Source: Lamellibrachia columna
Lineage: Eukaryota; Annelida; Polychaeta; Sabellida; Siboglinidae
Direction of reading: 5' to 3'
Assembly (NCBI GenBank): GCA_963662155.1
Contig: OY759261.1
Location: 71,392,669 to 71,456,668, forward strand
DNA: 64,000 nt
Within the stretch, counting starts at the first letter, position 1. Each line of letters begins with the position of its first letter. Under the pieces are notes generated by a model. The model saw only the letters and a program-made list of their open reading frames with translations, made no database searches and was not told the origin of the DNA. Positions 31,242-40,688 of the stretch are shown here, piece by piece. The translations under genes and the position numbers were made by a program.

Positions 31242-34200
31242 TTACAAATTGAACTTGGCTGGAGGCTTGCTGAGCCGTCCAGAGCGGGTCTGGTAGCCTG
31301 CTTCAGGAGTGCTGAAGCGGACTCGCTTGCCGGAGTCGTGTGCCTCGTCGGGACGCTCCACTGGCTCAACGGCGGCCGTGCTAGGCATGTCGTCAGGGTG
31401 TGACACGGGGTCGGCGTCAATAGGTCGGGTCTCGTGTGACCTGCGGATCTGTACACGATTGCGGCGGAGAACTCCACCACTTGCTGTGCGGACGTCATAC
31501 GACCTTGGTTCCGGACGCACGGTCTCGATGGTTGCCGGGTTCCACTTCCCTGTGACGTGGTGCTGGATGCGAACGGGTTGTCCACGGACCAGCGGGGTGA
31601 GTTGCGCGATCGCTCCCTGGTCGTGATACACTTTTTGTTGACGCTGTCGCTCGAACAGGCGTTCGGATATCGCGCCCTTCTCCGGGTGGGCGTTCAGGAT
31701 TTTCACCGGCAGGTTGGCCCTCATCTTTCGCGCGTTCAGCATCTCGGCTGGTGAAGGGAGGTGGTGATCGATCGGTGTCGACCGCAGAATCAGCATGGCC
31801 ATGTCCGTGTCGACTCGGGCCGATGCTGCCTTCTTCAGTGTGCGCTTTATCGTCTGTATCTGCCGCTCCACGAATCCATTTGATCTCGGGTAGTGCGGGC
31901 TGGAGGTGACGTGTTCAAATCCCCAAGCCTTAGCGAAGAGTTTATACGCCTGACTGTCGAAGTGACCTCCGTTGTCGCTGACAACTCTGTCAGGGACACC
32001 TTGCTCGCTGAAGATACGCTTTGTCAACTTGACGATCATGTCACTCGTCGCTCGTCCCTCGATGAGTTCGACGAAAGGGAACTTTGAGTAATAATCACCG
32101 ATGATGAGGTAATTATTTCGGCCAATCGAAAACAAGTCGGTGCCAACGACCTGCCACGGCCGTGATGGCACTTCGTGCTGCATCAGCGGCTCCGAAGGCT
32201 GTGCGTACAACTCGCGTTGGCAGATGTCGCATCGCTGGATCATATTCTCGATGTCACAGTTGATGTTTATCCAGTATACACATGACCTGGCACGCAGGCG
32301 AGTTTTCTCCACTCCCTGGTGCGCCAGGTGGAGTTTCGCGAGGATCTCTGATCGGGCTCTGAGTGGGATAACGATGCGGTCGCTCTTCATGATGATGCCA
32401 TCGTCGACCGTCAGCTCATCGCGGAATGGCCAGTAGGGGCGGAGCTGAGTAGCGAGTTGTCGCCTTGTCTCTGGCCACCCACTCATGATGATGGACTTCA
32501 GAGAGAGCATCTCGTCGTCGTTGTCTGTCTCGTCTCGCAGCTGCTGCAGCCGGTGTGGGGAGAACTGCACGTGGTTGATCTGCATGTCAAACTTGAGACT
32601 TTCCTTGTTGCTGCTCGGCTGTCGTGAGAGTAGGTCAGCGACCGCGACGTCTTTACCAGGTCGGTATTTGATGACGATGTCGTACGGTTGAATGCGTAGG
32701 AGCATCCGCTGTAGACGTTGGGGGGCGGCTGCCAGATTCTTCATGTGGATCATCTCCAGAGGCTTGTGATCGGACTCTACAGTAAATCGCTTGCCGTATA
32801 CGAACGTGTGAAAGCGCTCACATCCAAAGACGACTGCGAGCATCTCGCGCTCGATGTTTACGTATCGTCGTTCACAGTCACTGAGTGACTTCGATGCGAA
32901 GGCGATAGGCTTGTTCTTCTGCAGTAGGACGGCGCCCAGACCGCGGCTCGACGCGTCGACTTGCACGACCGTCTCGACTGCCGGGTCGAAGTAGCACAAC
33001 GTAGCTTCTCTGCATATTGCGTCTTTGGTTCGCTGGAATGCGCTCTCGTGCGCTGGTGTCCACACAAACTCACTGTCCTTCTTCAGCAGGTCTCTGAGTA
33101 TGGCGGTGTGCTGTGAGAGATTTGGCGTGAAGGGAGACATGTAAGTTGCGATGCCCAGGAACTCCTTGAGTTGAGTGGCGTCTTGTGGCGCCTGTAGTTG
33201 CTTGATGGCCGTGATATTCCCTGGGTCGGGGTGCACTCCATCAGTGTCGAAGATAAGCCCGAAGAACTGCATTCTTGGCTGCTTGATGTGGCATTTGTCG
33301 GCATTGAAGACTAGGCCATGCTGACGCGCTGTCTTCATTAAGTTGTGCAGGTTCGCATCGTGGTCGGCCTCGTTCTTGCCGAATACTGCGACGTCATCCG
33401 CTATCCCGATTGTGCCTCCACAGTTCTCCAGAATGTGGTCCATTCGCTCTTGGAACACGTCTTGGCTCAGGTTCAAGCCAAATGGTAGACATTGGAACCT
33501 GTAGCGACCAAACGGACTGTTGAATGTCGTCAGGAAGCTGGATGGTTCGTCCAAGGACACACTCCAGTACCCGTGTCGCGCGTCGAGTTTGGAGAAGACG
33601 GTTGCTCCAGCGAGCTTGTGTGTCAGCTCGTCAAGTGTTGGAGTCTTATAATGCGGGCGCTTAATGGCAGTGTTCAAATCTTTTGGATCAAGACATATCC
33701 TCAGTTTGTTGTTGGATTTACGGCTGTAGACCAGGCTTGAAACCCAATCAGTCGGTTCGGTCACCTTGGAGATGACACCGAGCCGTTCCATGTTGTCGAG
33801 TTCGTCTTTGACCTCGTCCTTCAGATGGATTGAACAGCGTCGAGGGGCGTGAATGACTGGCGTCACCGAGTTGTCCACAGTGATGTGGAATTCGCCGCTG
33901 AAATTGCCGATTCCCTCGAATCGATCCGGGTAGGCGGCGACCAGATCACTTGTCGAGTCTACGCGTTTGTTCGGCACACTCTTGATCTCACAGTTCATCT
34001 CCATGAGGTGGAGACGTCGGCATGACGGCAGCCCCAGAATTGCCGGTCCCGCCGAGTCCGACACGTAGAACTCGGTGTCAATGCGCTCACTGTTGTAGCT
34101 GCATGGCACCGTCATCTTGCCATACTGCCGTATGCTCGTGCCGTTGTAGGCTGTCAGCTGGACTTCGCTGGGCAACAGACTACCCGGAATAGGGAACCCC

Positions 34201-35315
34201 TCCGAGTCCAGTTTCGCTGGGCACATACGGCGAAAAATGCGCAGCGGCAGAATATTCCCCTGTGCGCCGGTGTCGACCTTGACCTTCAATGTAGCAGGCA
34301 CGTTAGGCTTGTCTGCCAGGGTGATACTCAGGGAGGCGAACACTTCGTCTCTCGTGTCCGCAACATTCACGATATCGAAGGTGAGCGCATCAAATGACTC
34401 TGCGAGTGATGGCGACTGTTCAACCGCGTACACGCGAGTGTGCGAGCTGTCGCGTTGACGATATGTGGGTCGTCGCTCTGCAGTCGGTCCACGATGCCGT
34501 GACTGCGACCGTGGCCTCTGCTGTAGCAAGCGCGGTCTGCTGCTGCGGCGAAAGCGGGCAGGTTCCTGCTGACCTGTGGCTCTGCAGACCTTCTTCCAGT
34601 GGTTGGGCTTCCCACACGCGTCACACTGTGACCCATATGCGGGACAACGGTTCTTGGGCTTGGGTGGATGGCTCCCACCACAATAAGCGCACGGATGTGT
34701 CGACCGCCTGTCGTTGTTTTGGCGGGATACATAATCGACGGTCAGTTTGTCATTGTGCAACTGCTCGATGTCGGAGATCATCGCTTCGTGGGTCCTCGCT
34801 AGATCCATAGCTGCGTCCAGTGTGTAGGAGTCAGGTTTGGCTAGCAGCTGTTCTTGCACTTTTTTGTGCCGGACTCCCACGATCAATTGTTCCAGCAGTC
34901 TTTCGCCGACTTCACGCGAGTCTCGGAATTTACATTTCTTGGCTTGGAGCCGGCACCTGATCATATAATCATCTGCGGACTCACTTGACGTTTGCCGGAA
35001 CTTTTGTAAGTGGAACCGATTCAGCCTGAAGTTGCTTTTTGGCTCCACTTGCTTATCGAACCGGTCCCACAGTGGGGCGAGGAGCTTTCGTTCGGCTGTC
35101 GTCATTTCCCATGTGTTGTATATGCTTAGGCCGTCCTGCCCTATCCAGAGCAGGACGTATGTGACGTGCTCTTCCTCGGTTTTGGCACTTAGCGGCCCCT
35201 TGAATATCAGTTCGCAGTACTGTCTGAACGTACGGAACGTACTCGGCAGATCGGCCGATGACCAGTCCATTCTAGGCGGATCGATGCCTGACAGATCTGT
35301 CATTTTCAATGTCAA
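31242..35315 (-). CDS. Gag-Pol polyprotein of Gypsy element, intact
   Basis: A 1357-residue single frame with gag and pol fused and no frameshift. Capsid-like region 1-200; paired zinc knuckles about 209-246 (CAYCGG to HWKKVC); aspartic protease at about 345-355 (VDTGAQGNILPL); RT about 490-680 with LPFGL and a catalytic IADD at about 638-641 in place of the commoner YxDD; RNase H from about 783 (QVDASSRGLGAVL); integrase zinc-binding region near 995-1032 (HLAHQG to CDIC); integrase core with aspartates near 1059 (GTDLF) and 1114 (SDNGG) and the glutamate near 1150 (GFVERQ). The C-terminus has no chromodomain I can recognise. Encodes particle assembly, protein processing, reverse transcription and integration. 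Confidence 0.96.
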   Translation of the reverse strand: MTLKMTDLSGIDPPRMDWSSADLPSTFRTFRQYCELIFKGPLSAKTEEEHVTYVLLWIGQDGLSIYNTWEMTTAERKLLAPLWDRFDKQVEPKSNFRLNRFHLQKFRQTSSESADDYMIRCRLQAKKCKFRDSREVGERLLEQLIVGVRHKKVQEQLLAKPDSYTLDAAMDLARTHEAMISDIEQLHNDKLTVDYVSRQNNDRRSTHPCAYCGGSHPPKPKNRCPAYGSQCDACGKPNHWKKVCRATGQQEPARFRRSSRPRLLQQRPRSQSRHRGPTAERRPTYRQRDSSHTRVYAVEQSPSLAESFDALTFDIVNVADTRDEVFASLSITLADKPNVPATLKVKVDTGAQGNILPLRIFRRMCPAKLDSEGFPIPGSLLPSEVQLTAYNGTSIRQYGKMTVPCSYNSERIDTEFYVSDSAGPAILGLPSCRRLHLMEMNCEIKSVPNKRVDSTSDLVAAYPDRFEGIGNFSGEFHITVDNSVTPVIHAPRRCSIHLKDEVKDELDNMERLGVISKVTEPTDWVSSLVYSRKSNNKLRICLDPKDLNTAIKRPHYKTPTLDELTHKLAGATVFSKLDARHGYWSVSLDEPSSFLTTFNSPFGRYRFQCLPFGLNLSQDVFQERMDHILENCGGTIGIADDVAVFGKNEADHDANLHNLMKTARQHGLVFNADKCHIKQPRMQFFGLIFDTDGVHPDPGNITAIKQLQAPQDATQLKEFLGIATYMSPFTPNLSQHTAILRDLLKKDSEFVWTPAHESAFQRTKDAICREATLCYFDPAVETVVQVDASSRGLGAVLLQKNKPIAFASKSLSDCERRYVNIEREMLAVVFGCERFHTFVYGKRFTVESDHKPLEMIHMKNLAAAPQRLQRMLLRIQPYDIVIKYRPGKDVAVADLLSRQPSSNKESLKFDMQINHVQFSPHRLQQLRDETDNDDEMLSLKSIIMSGWPETRRQLATQLRPYWPFRDELTVDDGIIMKSDRIVIPLRARSEILAKLHLAHQGVEKTRLRARSCVYWININCDIENMIQRCDICQRELYAQPSEPLMQHEVPSRPWQVVGTDLFSIGRNNYLIIGDYYSKFPFVELIEGRATSDMIVKLTKRIFSEQGVPDRVVSDNGGHFDSQAYKLFAKAWGFEHVTSSPHYPRSNGFVERQIQTIKRTLKKAASARVDTDMAMLILRSTPIDHHLPSPAEMLNARKMRANLPVKILNAHPEKGAISERLFERQRQQKVYHDQGAIAQLTPLVRGQPVRIQHHVTGKWNPATIETVRPEPRSYDVRTASGGVLRRNRVQIRRSHETRPIDADPVSHPDDMPSTAAVEPVERPDEAHDSGKRVRFSTPEAGYQTRSGRLSKPPAKFNL

Positions 35316-35419
35316 TTCGTATGGGCGACAATACAGTACAGGTCGGCTGGCGTTGCCGTCAACTTACGATTTTCAACCTGTCTGTGACTCAAACTTGACG
35401 TGTGGCGTGTAGTTCGTAC

Positions 35420-35432
35420 GCCGCTGCCACCA
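35420..35432 (-). other. primer-binding site
   Basis: The minus strand reads TGGTGGCAGCGG immediately after the 5' LTR. It begins with TGG, the complement of a tRNA CCA end, and resembles the initiator-Met type used by many Gypsy elements, though not perfectly. Confidence 0.75.
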
Positions 35433-35636
35433 TGTAATAGTACTTGTGGTATGTACTTATCATTAACATTACAACACGGTATTATTGGGATCGATATTCA
35501 TGAGGTGTATTTCAATAACTCAAATACATGGTCTGCGTCTCCGTACCCCAGAGTCCGAGGTACTCCTATAGACTAGGGTAACCGACTAAGGTGTATTTGT
35601 AGTCGCCAGATGGCGTCACTATATGCAGCCGTGACA
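35433..35636 (-). repeat. 5' LTR of Gypsy element
   Basis: 204 bases matching 30913-31116 at every position I compared. Transcription of the element would start here and run leftward. Confidence 0.96.
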
Positions 35637-35640
35637 AGAG

Positions 35641-35813
35641 TACCCGCCTGTCGATCGAGAGGACGGTGGTTCGATTCCACCTCCGCCGTTTCGAAGCTTG
35701 GGCAATTTCGTTCACCCCACTTTGCCCGTGTCTTTCGGAAGAGACACTAAAAGCCGTTGGTCCAAACTCCTGCGTTAGCTCAAGATTGGGCTGTTTGGAG
35801 TATAACTACTTGA
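35641..35813 (+). mobile_element. tRNA-Asp-like SINE, 3' part
   Basis: Resumes the tRNA-like head: the CCCGCCTGTC segment matches the anticodon arm of tRNA-Asp (GTC), and box B GGTTCGATTCC is at 35668-35678. A conserved body follows with TCTTTCGGAAGAGACA and AAAGCCGTTGGTCC, then a unique tail to 35813. The target duplication GACAG follows at 35814-35818. The body is shared with the SINE at 37262-37640. Confidence 0.88.
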
Positions 35814-35842
35814 GACAGCGACCGGTGTATACTGTGACAGGG

Positions 35843-36539
35843 GTAAGACCACAGTTGACCTTCCTGTTTATTGTTTGACACGAATGTAGGGAGTATTAAT
35901 TTGCGATATGTGAATTTAAACAATTCATATGATGTGACATAAGTGCAATTGAGCAGGCTTATTCACAGGTTTGTTTGTAGAAGGTATTGGCTGTGAAATG
36001 GCGCATTTTTTTGAGAGTTTAACAGGCGGAGGGATTTATGGGAATTTTTCTGCTATGGGCCACGTGGGCGCATGAATACATTGCTATTTTTGTCAAAATT
36101 GATGGGCATCGCACGTCGGGGCGTTTTAAAAGAGCTGGAGGTATGTGATTTTGATAAAACTTGGTCAGCATGTCAATGTAGGGCGTATGAAATTGTAAAA
36201 TGGGAACTTAATAAATTAATATTATGTGACATGAGTGCCTTTGAGCAGGAATATTCACATGTTTGTTTGTAGAAGCTATTGGCTGTGAAACAGTGCATTT
36301 TTTAAAGAGTTTAACTGGCGGAGGGATTTATGGGAATTTTTCTGCGTGGGCGCATGAATACATGGCTATTTTTGTCAAAATCGATAGGCATCGCACGTCG
36401 GGGCAATTTAAAAGAGCTGGAGGTATGTGGTTTTGATAAAATTTGGTCAGTATATCAATGAGATGATGGCAGTTGCAGTTTGATGGTCACGTTTACTTAT
36501 AATCAGACAAAACGTTAAAATTATCAACTGTGGTCTGAC
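35843..36539. mobile_element. MITE, copy 3, internally duplicated
   Basis: Same ends as the copies at 29361 and 30135, but about 250 bp longer because a central block (TGTAGGGCGTAT to GGAGGTATGT) occurs twice with divergence, the second starting near 36177. Confidence 0.8.
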
Positions 36540-36544
36540 TCCAA

Positions 36545-37255
36545 ATAGACGGAAGTCGGGGTCACAAACACGGTTATAAAATGTTGATATGCTTATGTTT
36601 TAGTCGTTGTTATGAGCTTAATTGTGGATATTACACGTAATTTTGATGAAATTATTAGTTTGTTATAAAAAAATTCTTAGAATTTTTATAATTTGCAATT
36701 CTGATAATATAATTAGGGCTCATATTTTTGAAAATAAATAAATAAAAACGGTTGCTAACCTGTCCCATGTTGTGTGTGTTTGACTTAGACAATTGTCGGT
36801 GTCAGGCTGGATAATATTATATTATTATATATATGTTATTGATTCCATCTAGTCAACAAGATCATTACTGGTTAAACGCCGCTACTATTTAAACTGTTTA
36901 ACAGTCTCCCTTAGGAGGTGTCCTATAACCGATCTACTAAATATAAAACATGTCAAATAAATGTACACTTTAGTTTTGTACTATAACGTTTGATGTGCAC
37001 GAGCTGATATATTGCGCAAGTTGATGTTTAATATGATATTTCATTGCTAATAAATACAATTTGTTTATTTTTCATATGCTAAAATAGCATTATAGAGCTT
37101 CGAGCAAATTCGAGCGACTCCTAAATTCGACCCATTTTGAGATTTCGCATTACAAACGTCACTAGTTGTAAAACAGTTTTTTTATACTCCCAACAGTGGC
37201 GCCACCCAGCATATGCACTGCCACAACTTGATTATAAATTTATAAACTCAAAACG
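36545..37255. other. no recognised gene
   Basis: AT-rich. A possible 24-base exon around 36763-36786 was considered and dropped. Confidence 0.4.
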
Positions 37256-37261
37256 AACAGT

Positions 37262-37640
37262 TGCGGATCTTCTTCTTCCTGTCAAGGACTGGGCTCCTTA
37301 AGAGCGTTGTAAGTCCTGCTCGGCGCCTCTCACATGCCAGGAATCAGTGGGTTAGAGATAGAGACCACCACTCTTTGAGTCCACGACAGGCTACACATTT
37401 TACCCCCGGTGTGGGATCTTTTACTTCCCCTGACATAGACACCAGGTAGAAGGGACCAACGGCTTTCATTGTCTCTTCCGAAAGACGGACAAAGTGGGGT
37501 GGGGTGAACAAAATTGCCCAGGTTTTGAAACGGCAGTAGGTGGTTTTGACCCCGGTCCCCTCAACCGAAAGTCTGATGCTCTACCACTTGACCACCGCAC
37601 CCCACTCTCGACCACCGCGCCCAGCACACGACCACAGCGC
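37262..37640 (-). mobile_element. tRNA-derived SINE, related body, minus strand
   Basis: On the minus strand a tRNA-like head (GTGGTCAAGTGGTAGAGCAT as box A; degenerate box B GGGGTCAAAACC) is followed by TTCACCCCACCCCACTTTGTC, TCTTTCGGAAGAGACA and AAAGCCGTTGGTCC, the same body as in the SINE at 35641. A long 3' part with GGGGGTAAAATGTGTAGCCTG follows and ends at a GAAGAAGAAGATCC run. A different tRNA head and tail on one shared core is the hallmark of a SINE superfamily domain. Confidence 0.82.
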
Positions 37641-37909
37641 CCCACTATACAGCCAATACTGACTCTTGGGGGGTCCCCTAAAAATATTGTCACCCCACCC
37701 CGAAAAATATTCTTTTCAGGCACTGCAGTGGCTATTATTTTTCTTAGTGGAGTTGAAGTTTGGTAATTGGTAGGAGTAAAGTACTAAATATACAGATTAG
37801 CACTTCAAAATGTTACCCTTTTTGCGTAAACAGTTCACTAGTTGTGGCACGTTATATTGTAGGTGTATGGACAAGCCCCACCTCCCCTACTGGCAAGGGA
37901 ACTTTTATC

Positions 37910-38220
37910 TAGTTTTATATACGAGTAGTAAGTGAACAAATGAGCAGGTATGCGGAGTGAATTTGCTGTTGACCAAATTGTGTTGTTGTTCCAAGCAAGT
38001 TGCATTCAGCTACATGTTGACAACCTAGAGAAAATGTTACAGAAATGTAGTAATGTTGGTTTCCTATGAATCTGGACATCTAAAACAGTTTGCCTATATG
38101 TTTTATCAACATTGACTGACACTTCCATTAACAGTTAACACCTCACATATAATGTCTCTCTCTCTTGCATTACAATTTCTGATGTATAGATATTAATAAA
38201 AGTATTAATTAAGTGGACAA
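37910..38220. repeat. diverged duplicate of 51355-51620
   Basis: Shares GTGAACAA(A/G)TGAGCAGGTATG, GAATTTGCTGTTGACCA, CATCTAAAACA and AACACCTCACATATAATGTC in the same order as 51355-51570, with indels. An ancient duplicated or dispersed segment. Confidence 0.8.
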
Positions 38221-38231
38221 ATATATATATA

Positions 38232-38763
38232 GACAGCACCGTGTCTGTGGCCATGGTTTGAACAGTGGACAGCACCGTGTCTGTGGCCATGGTTTGAACA
38301 GTAGACAGCACCGTGTCTGTGGCCATGGTTTGAACAGTAGACAGCACCGTGTCTGTGGCCATGGTTTGAACAGTGGACAGCACCGTGTCTGTGGCCACGG
38401 TTTGAACAGTGGACAGCACTGTGTCTGTGGCCACGGTTTGAACAGTAGACAGCACCATGTCTGTGGCCACGGTTTGAACAGTAGACAGCACCGTGTCTGT
38501 GGCCATGGTTTGAACAGTAGACAGCACCATGTCTGTGGCCAAGGTTTGAACAGTAGACAGCACCGTGTCTGTGGCCAAGGTTTGAACAGTGGACAGCACC
38601 GTGTCTGTGGCCATGGTTTGAACAGTAGACAGCACCGTGTCTGTGGCCATGGTTTGAACAGTAGACAGCACCATGTCTGTGGCCAAGGTTTGAACAGTAG
38701 ACAGCACCGTGTCTGTGGCCATGGTTTGAACAGTAGACAGCACCGTGTCTGTGGCCATGGTTT
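38232..38763. repeat. 36-bp minisatellite, array A (about 15 copies)
   Basis: The unit has the core CAGCACCGTGTCTGTGGCCA followed by (T/C/A)GGTTTGAACAGT(G/A)GA. Because 36 is a multiple of three, several frames on both strands stay open; on the minus strand one reads TVLSTVQTMATD. The right edge abuts LINE-like minus-strand codons (see findings). Not a gene. Confidence 0.96.
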
Positions 38764-39028
38764 AGGGCATTTCTAGTTATGTCCATCTATATCCTACTTC
38801 TGCTATATCTACTTCCACTTCTTTGTGCCAGGTATTTTTTGGCCTTCCCCTTTTTCCTTTGCACTGACGGTTCCATGTGAGTTCAGGCAGTGGTTCAGTT
38901 TAGCAAACATATTGCCTGTACAAATACTACCTAAATCTTGCTCTTTCAGAGTGGCAAAGGAAAACACTTCAATTTGTTTTGTACTATATTGAACAAGTTT
39001 AATATCAAAACTTCACAATAAACAAAAA

Positions 39029-39380
39029 ACAGTAAATTACAGTTCATACAATTAGTACCGTAAATTACCGTTCCCATTAATAATAAATACAGTTCCCACA
39101 ATTAATACAATAAATTACGGTTCACACAATTAACACAGTAAATTACAGTTCCCACAATTAATACAGTAAATTACAGTTCAAACAATTAATACAGTAAATT
39201 ACAGTTCACACAATTAATACAGTAAATTACAGTTCCCATAATTAACACAGTAAATTACAGTTCCCACAATTAATACAGTAAATTACAGTTCAAACAATTA
39301 ATACAGTAAATTTCAGTTCAAACAATTAATACAGTAAATTACAGTTCCCACAATTAATACAGTAAATTACAGTTCACACA
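39029..39380. repeat. 28-bp minisatellite, copy 1
   Basis: About 12 units of CAATTAATACAGTAAATTAC plus AGTTC(C/A)CA, AT-rich. Copied with the larger duplication to 43422-43773. Confidence 0.93.
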
Positions 39381-40197
39381 AGTTGCAACAAGAGTCATGT
39401 TTTTTGAGAGTACAGCTGTACAATGGAACTTGGCATCTCAAGTTTTAATGTGACTACATTCTGTTGGCACTCTAGTACTTGACATCAAATAGGGTTTGAG
39501 ATGCACTCTGAGTCTGCCTTGTGGCAGTCACTGTTTCTTAACTCTCAATATTCATGTCTGGCCATGCAGTGCAACGGTTCTAGCTGCTTGCTTGTATAGA
39601 GAGATATAACAAACTACTTTAAAGCAATTATTTTTGTGTGCATTATTCCGTTGTGAATTTTATAAATGCTGGAAGAAAAAATCGCACAAAAAAGGAATTA
39701 GTAAAAATCACAGCAAAATTATCATTGCAATTTTTTTATTACAACTTTTATCTGTCATTTCTATTAAATAAAAAAATACTTGAAATTGAAATGAACCAAT
39801 GATTGGAGAATACAGGCGTAATACAAGTTTCTTTTAACAACCAGGAAGTAGTGAAAGAAAAGCCAGTACATGTATTAAATACTACATGGCATAATACTAA
39901 GTATACTCAATGGCAGTTACGTTGGAACTCAGTTGTTTCCAGAGGCATTTATTGTGTCCTTGTTTCAGCAATAGCACAGAAACATTGATACTGTCAGAAT
40001 AACAGTGTATAATTTTATGCTCAACTTGCATGGAAAATGTCACCTATACAGCCATTATTGTGCAAAACCAATCCACCACTTCTACTTCCTGTATGCTCAG
40101 AGCTGTGGACCAACAACGTACATGTGTTGATTTACCTTCTGATTAATTATATTGAAGGGAAATACAAAATGTCAACTTTAACATAAATATAACTAAC

Positions 40198-40301
40198 CTG
40201 TAACCGTGGACAGCAATCCAAGTAGCTGTCTTGTTTGTGTTGTTGCTATAGTTACCAGTACCTGAGGCAGATATAACATATATTGAAAATAAACAGAGCA
40301 T
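40198..40301 (-). CDS. candidate first coding exon with signal peptide, copy 1
   Basis: A minus-strand ATG at 40301 opens MLCLFSIYVISASG, a short hydrophobic signal-peptide-like start with a small-residue cleavage region. TGNYSNNTNKTATW follows with three N-glycosylation sequons (NYS, NNT, NKT), then IAVHGY and a consensus-like donor (ACAG|GTTAGT) in phase 2. It would make a secreted or membrane protein. No downstream exon of phase 2 was found, so its gene is unknown. An acceptor-like CTGCCTCAG inside (at 40262) leaves open that the exon is shorter. Confidence 0.4.
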
Positions 40302-40688
40302 GACGTATGGCCTTAGGCTGGCTGCTTTTATCTTCTTTTTTTCACTTCCGAGGTAGGTGCACAACTTACACATAGGAATGCAGGTAAGGCCATTTAATAT
40401 ACGTTCGTAATAGTTAAACGTGGAGCTGAAGCATATCACTAGGCCTATTTAAAGTTAAACTATTTGAATACCAGCAGGCCAACTAACTGTTGGGTAGATG
40501 GTGGTGCTAAAATTATTAGAGGCAACGAAACCCTGTAAATGCCAAGGTAGACAAAGACACTGAGACAGTCAAAGCCAGTTGTAAAGGCGCGTGGCTTCCA
40601 TGCATATAGCCTAAGGCTATATGCCTAAGGCTTACTTCTCATAATAAACAAAGTGACATAAGGCTGAACTTATGATCAAATTTGTACA

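Larger units (their letters stand above)
30913..35636 (-). mobile_element. complete Ty3/Gypsy LTR retrotransposon, 4724 bp
   Basis: Two apparently identical 204-bp LTRs, a 4-bp target duplication (AGAG), a primer-binding site TGGTGGCAGCGG directly after the 5' LTR on the minus strand, a polypurine tract before the 3' LTR, and one uninterrupted gag-pol ORF. All the features of a recently inserted and potentially active element are present. It sits inside the tRNA-like head of a SINE. Confidence 0.96.
38764..40688. repeat. duplicated flank S, copy 1
   Basis: Nearly identical to 43157-45080 at a constant offset of 4393 bases. Contains the 28-bp minisatellite, a small open frame at 39803-39988 and the signal-peptide-like exon. 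Array plus flank forms the unit of a 4.39-kb tandem duplication. Confidence 0.96.

Noticed and set aside
34367..34810. Overlapping frames within gag-pol on both strands
   Set aside because: Shadows of the 1357-codon gag-pol, in a GC-richer region where stops are rarer.
30886..35713. Functional tRNA-Asp gene interrupted by a retrotransposon
   Set aside because: The head has box A and box B and an Asp-like anticodon arm, but it is followed by the shared SINE body and flanked by a SINE target duplication, so it is a SINE and not a tRNA gene.
36755..36795. 24-base exon between CTAAG and GGACAG|GTTAGC on the minus strand
   Set aside because: The acceptor lacks a pyrimidine tract and the peptide is uninformative.
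39803..39988. 61-codon plus-strand frame (MENTGVIQVSFNNQEVVKEK), duplicated at 44196
   Set aside because: Present twice only because the 4.39-kb block is duplicated. The diverged relative at 53.5 kb does not keep the frame, and no family is recognised.
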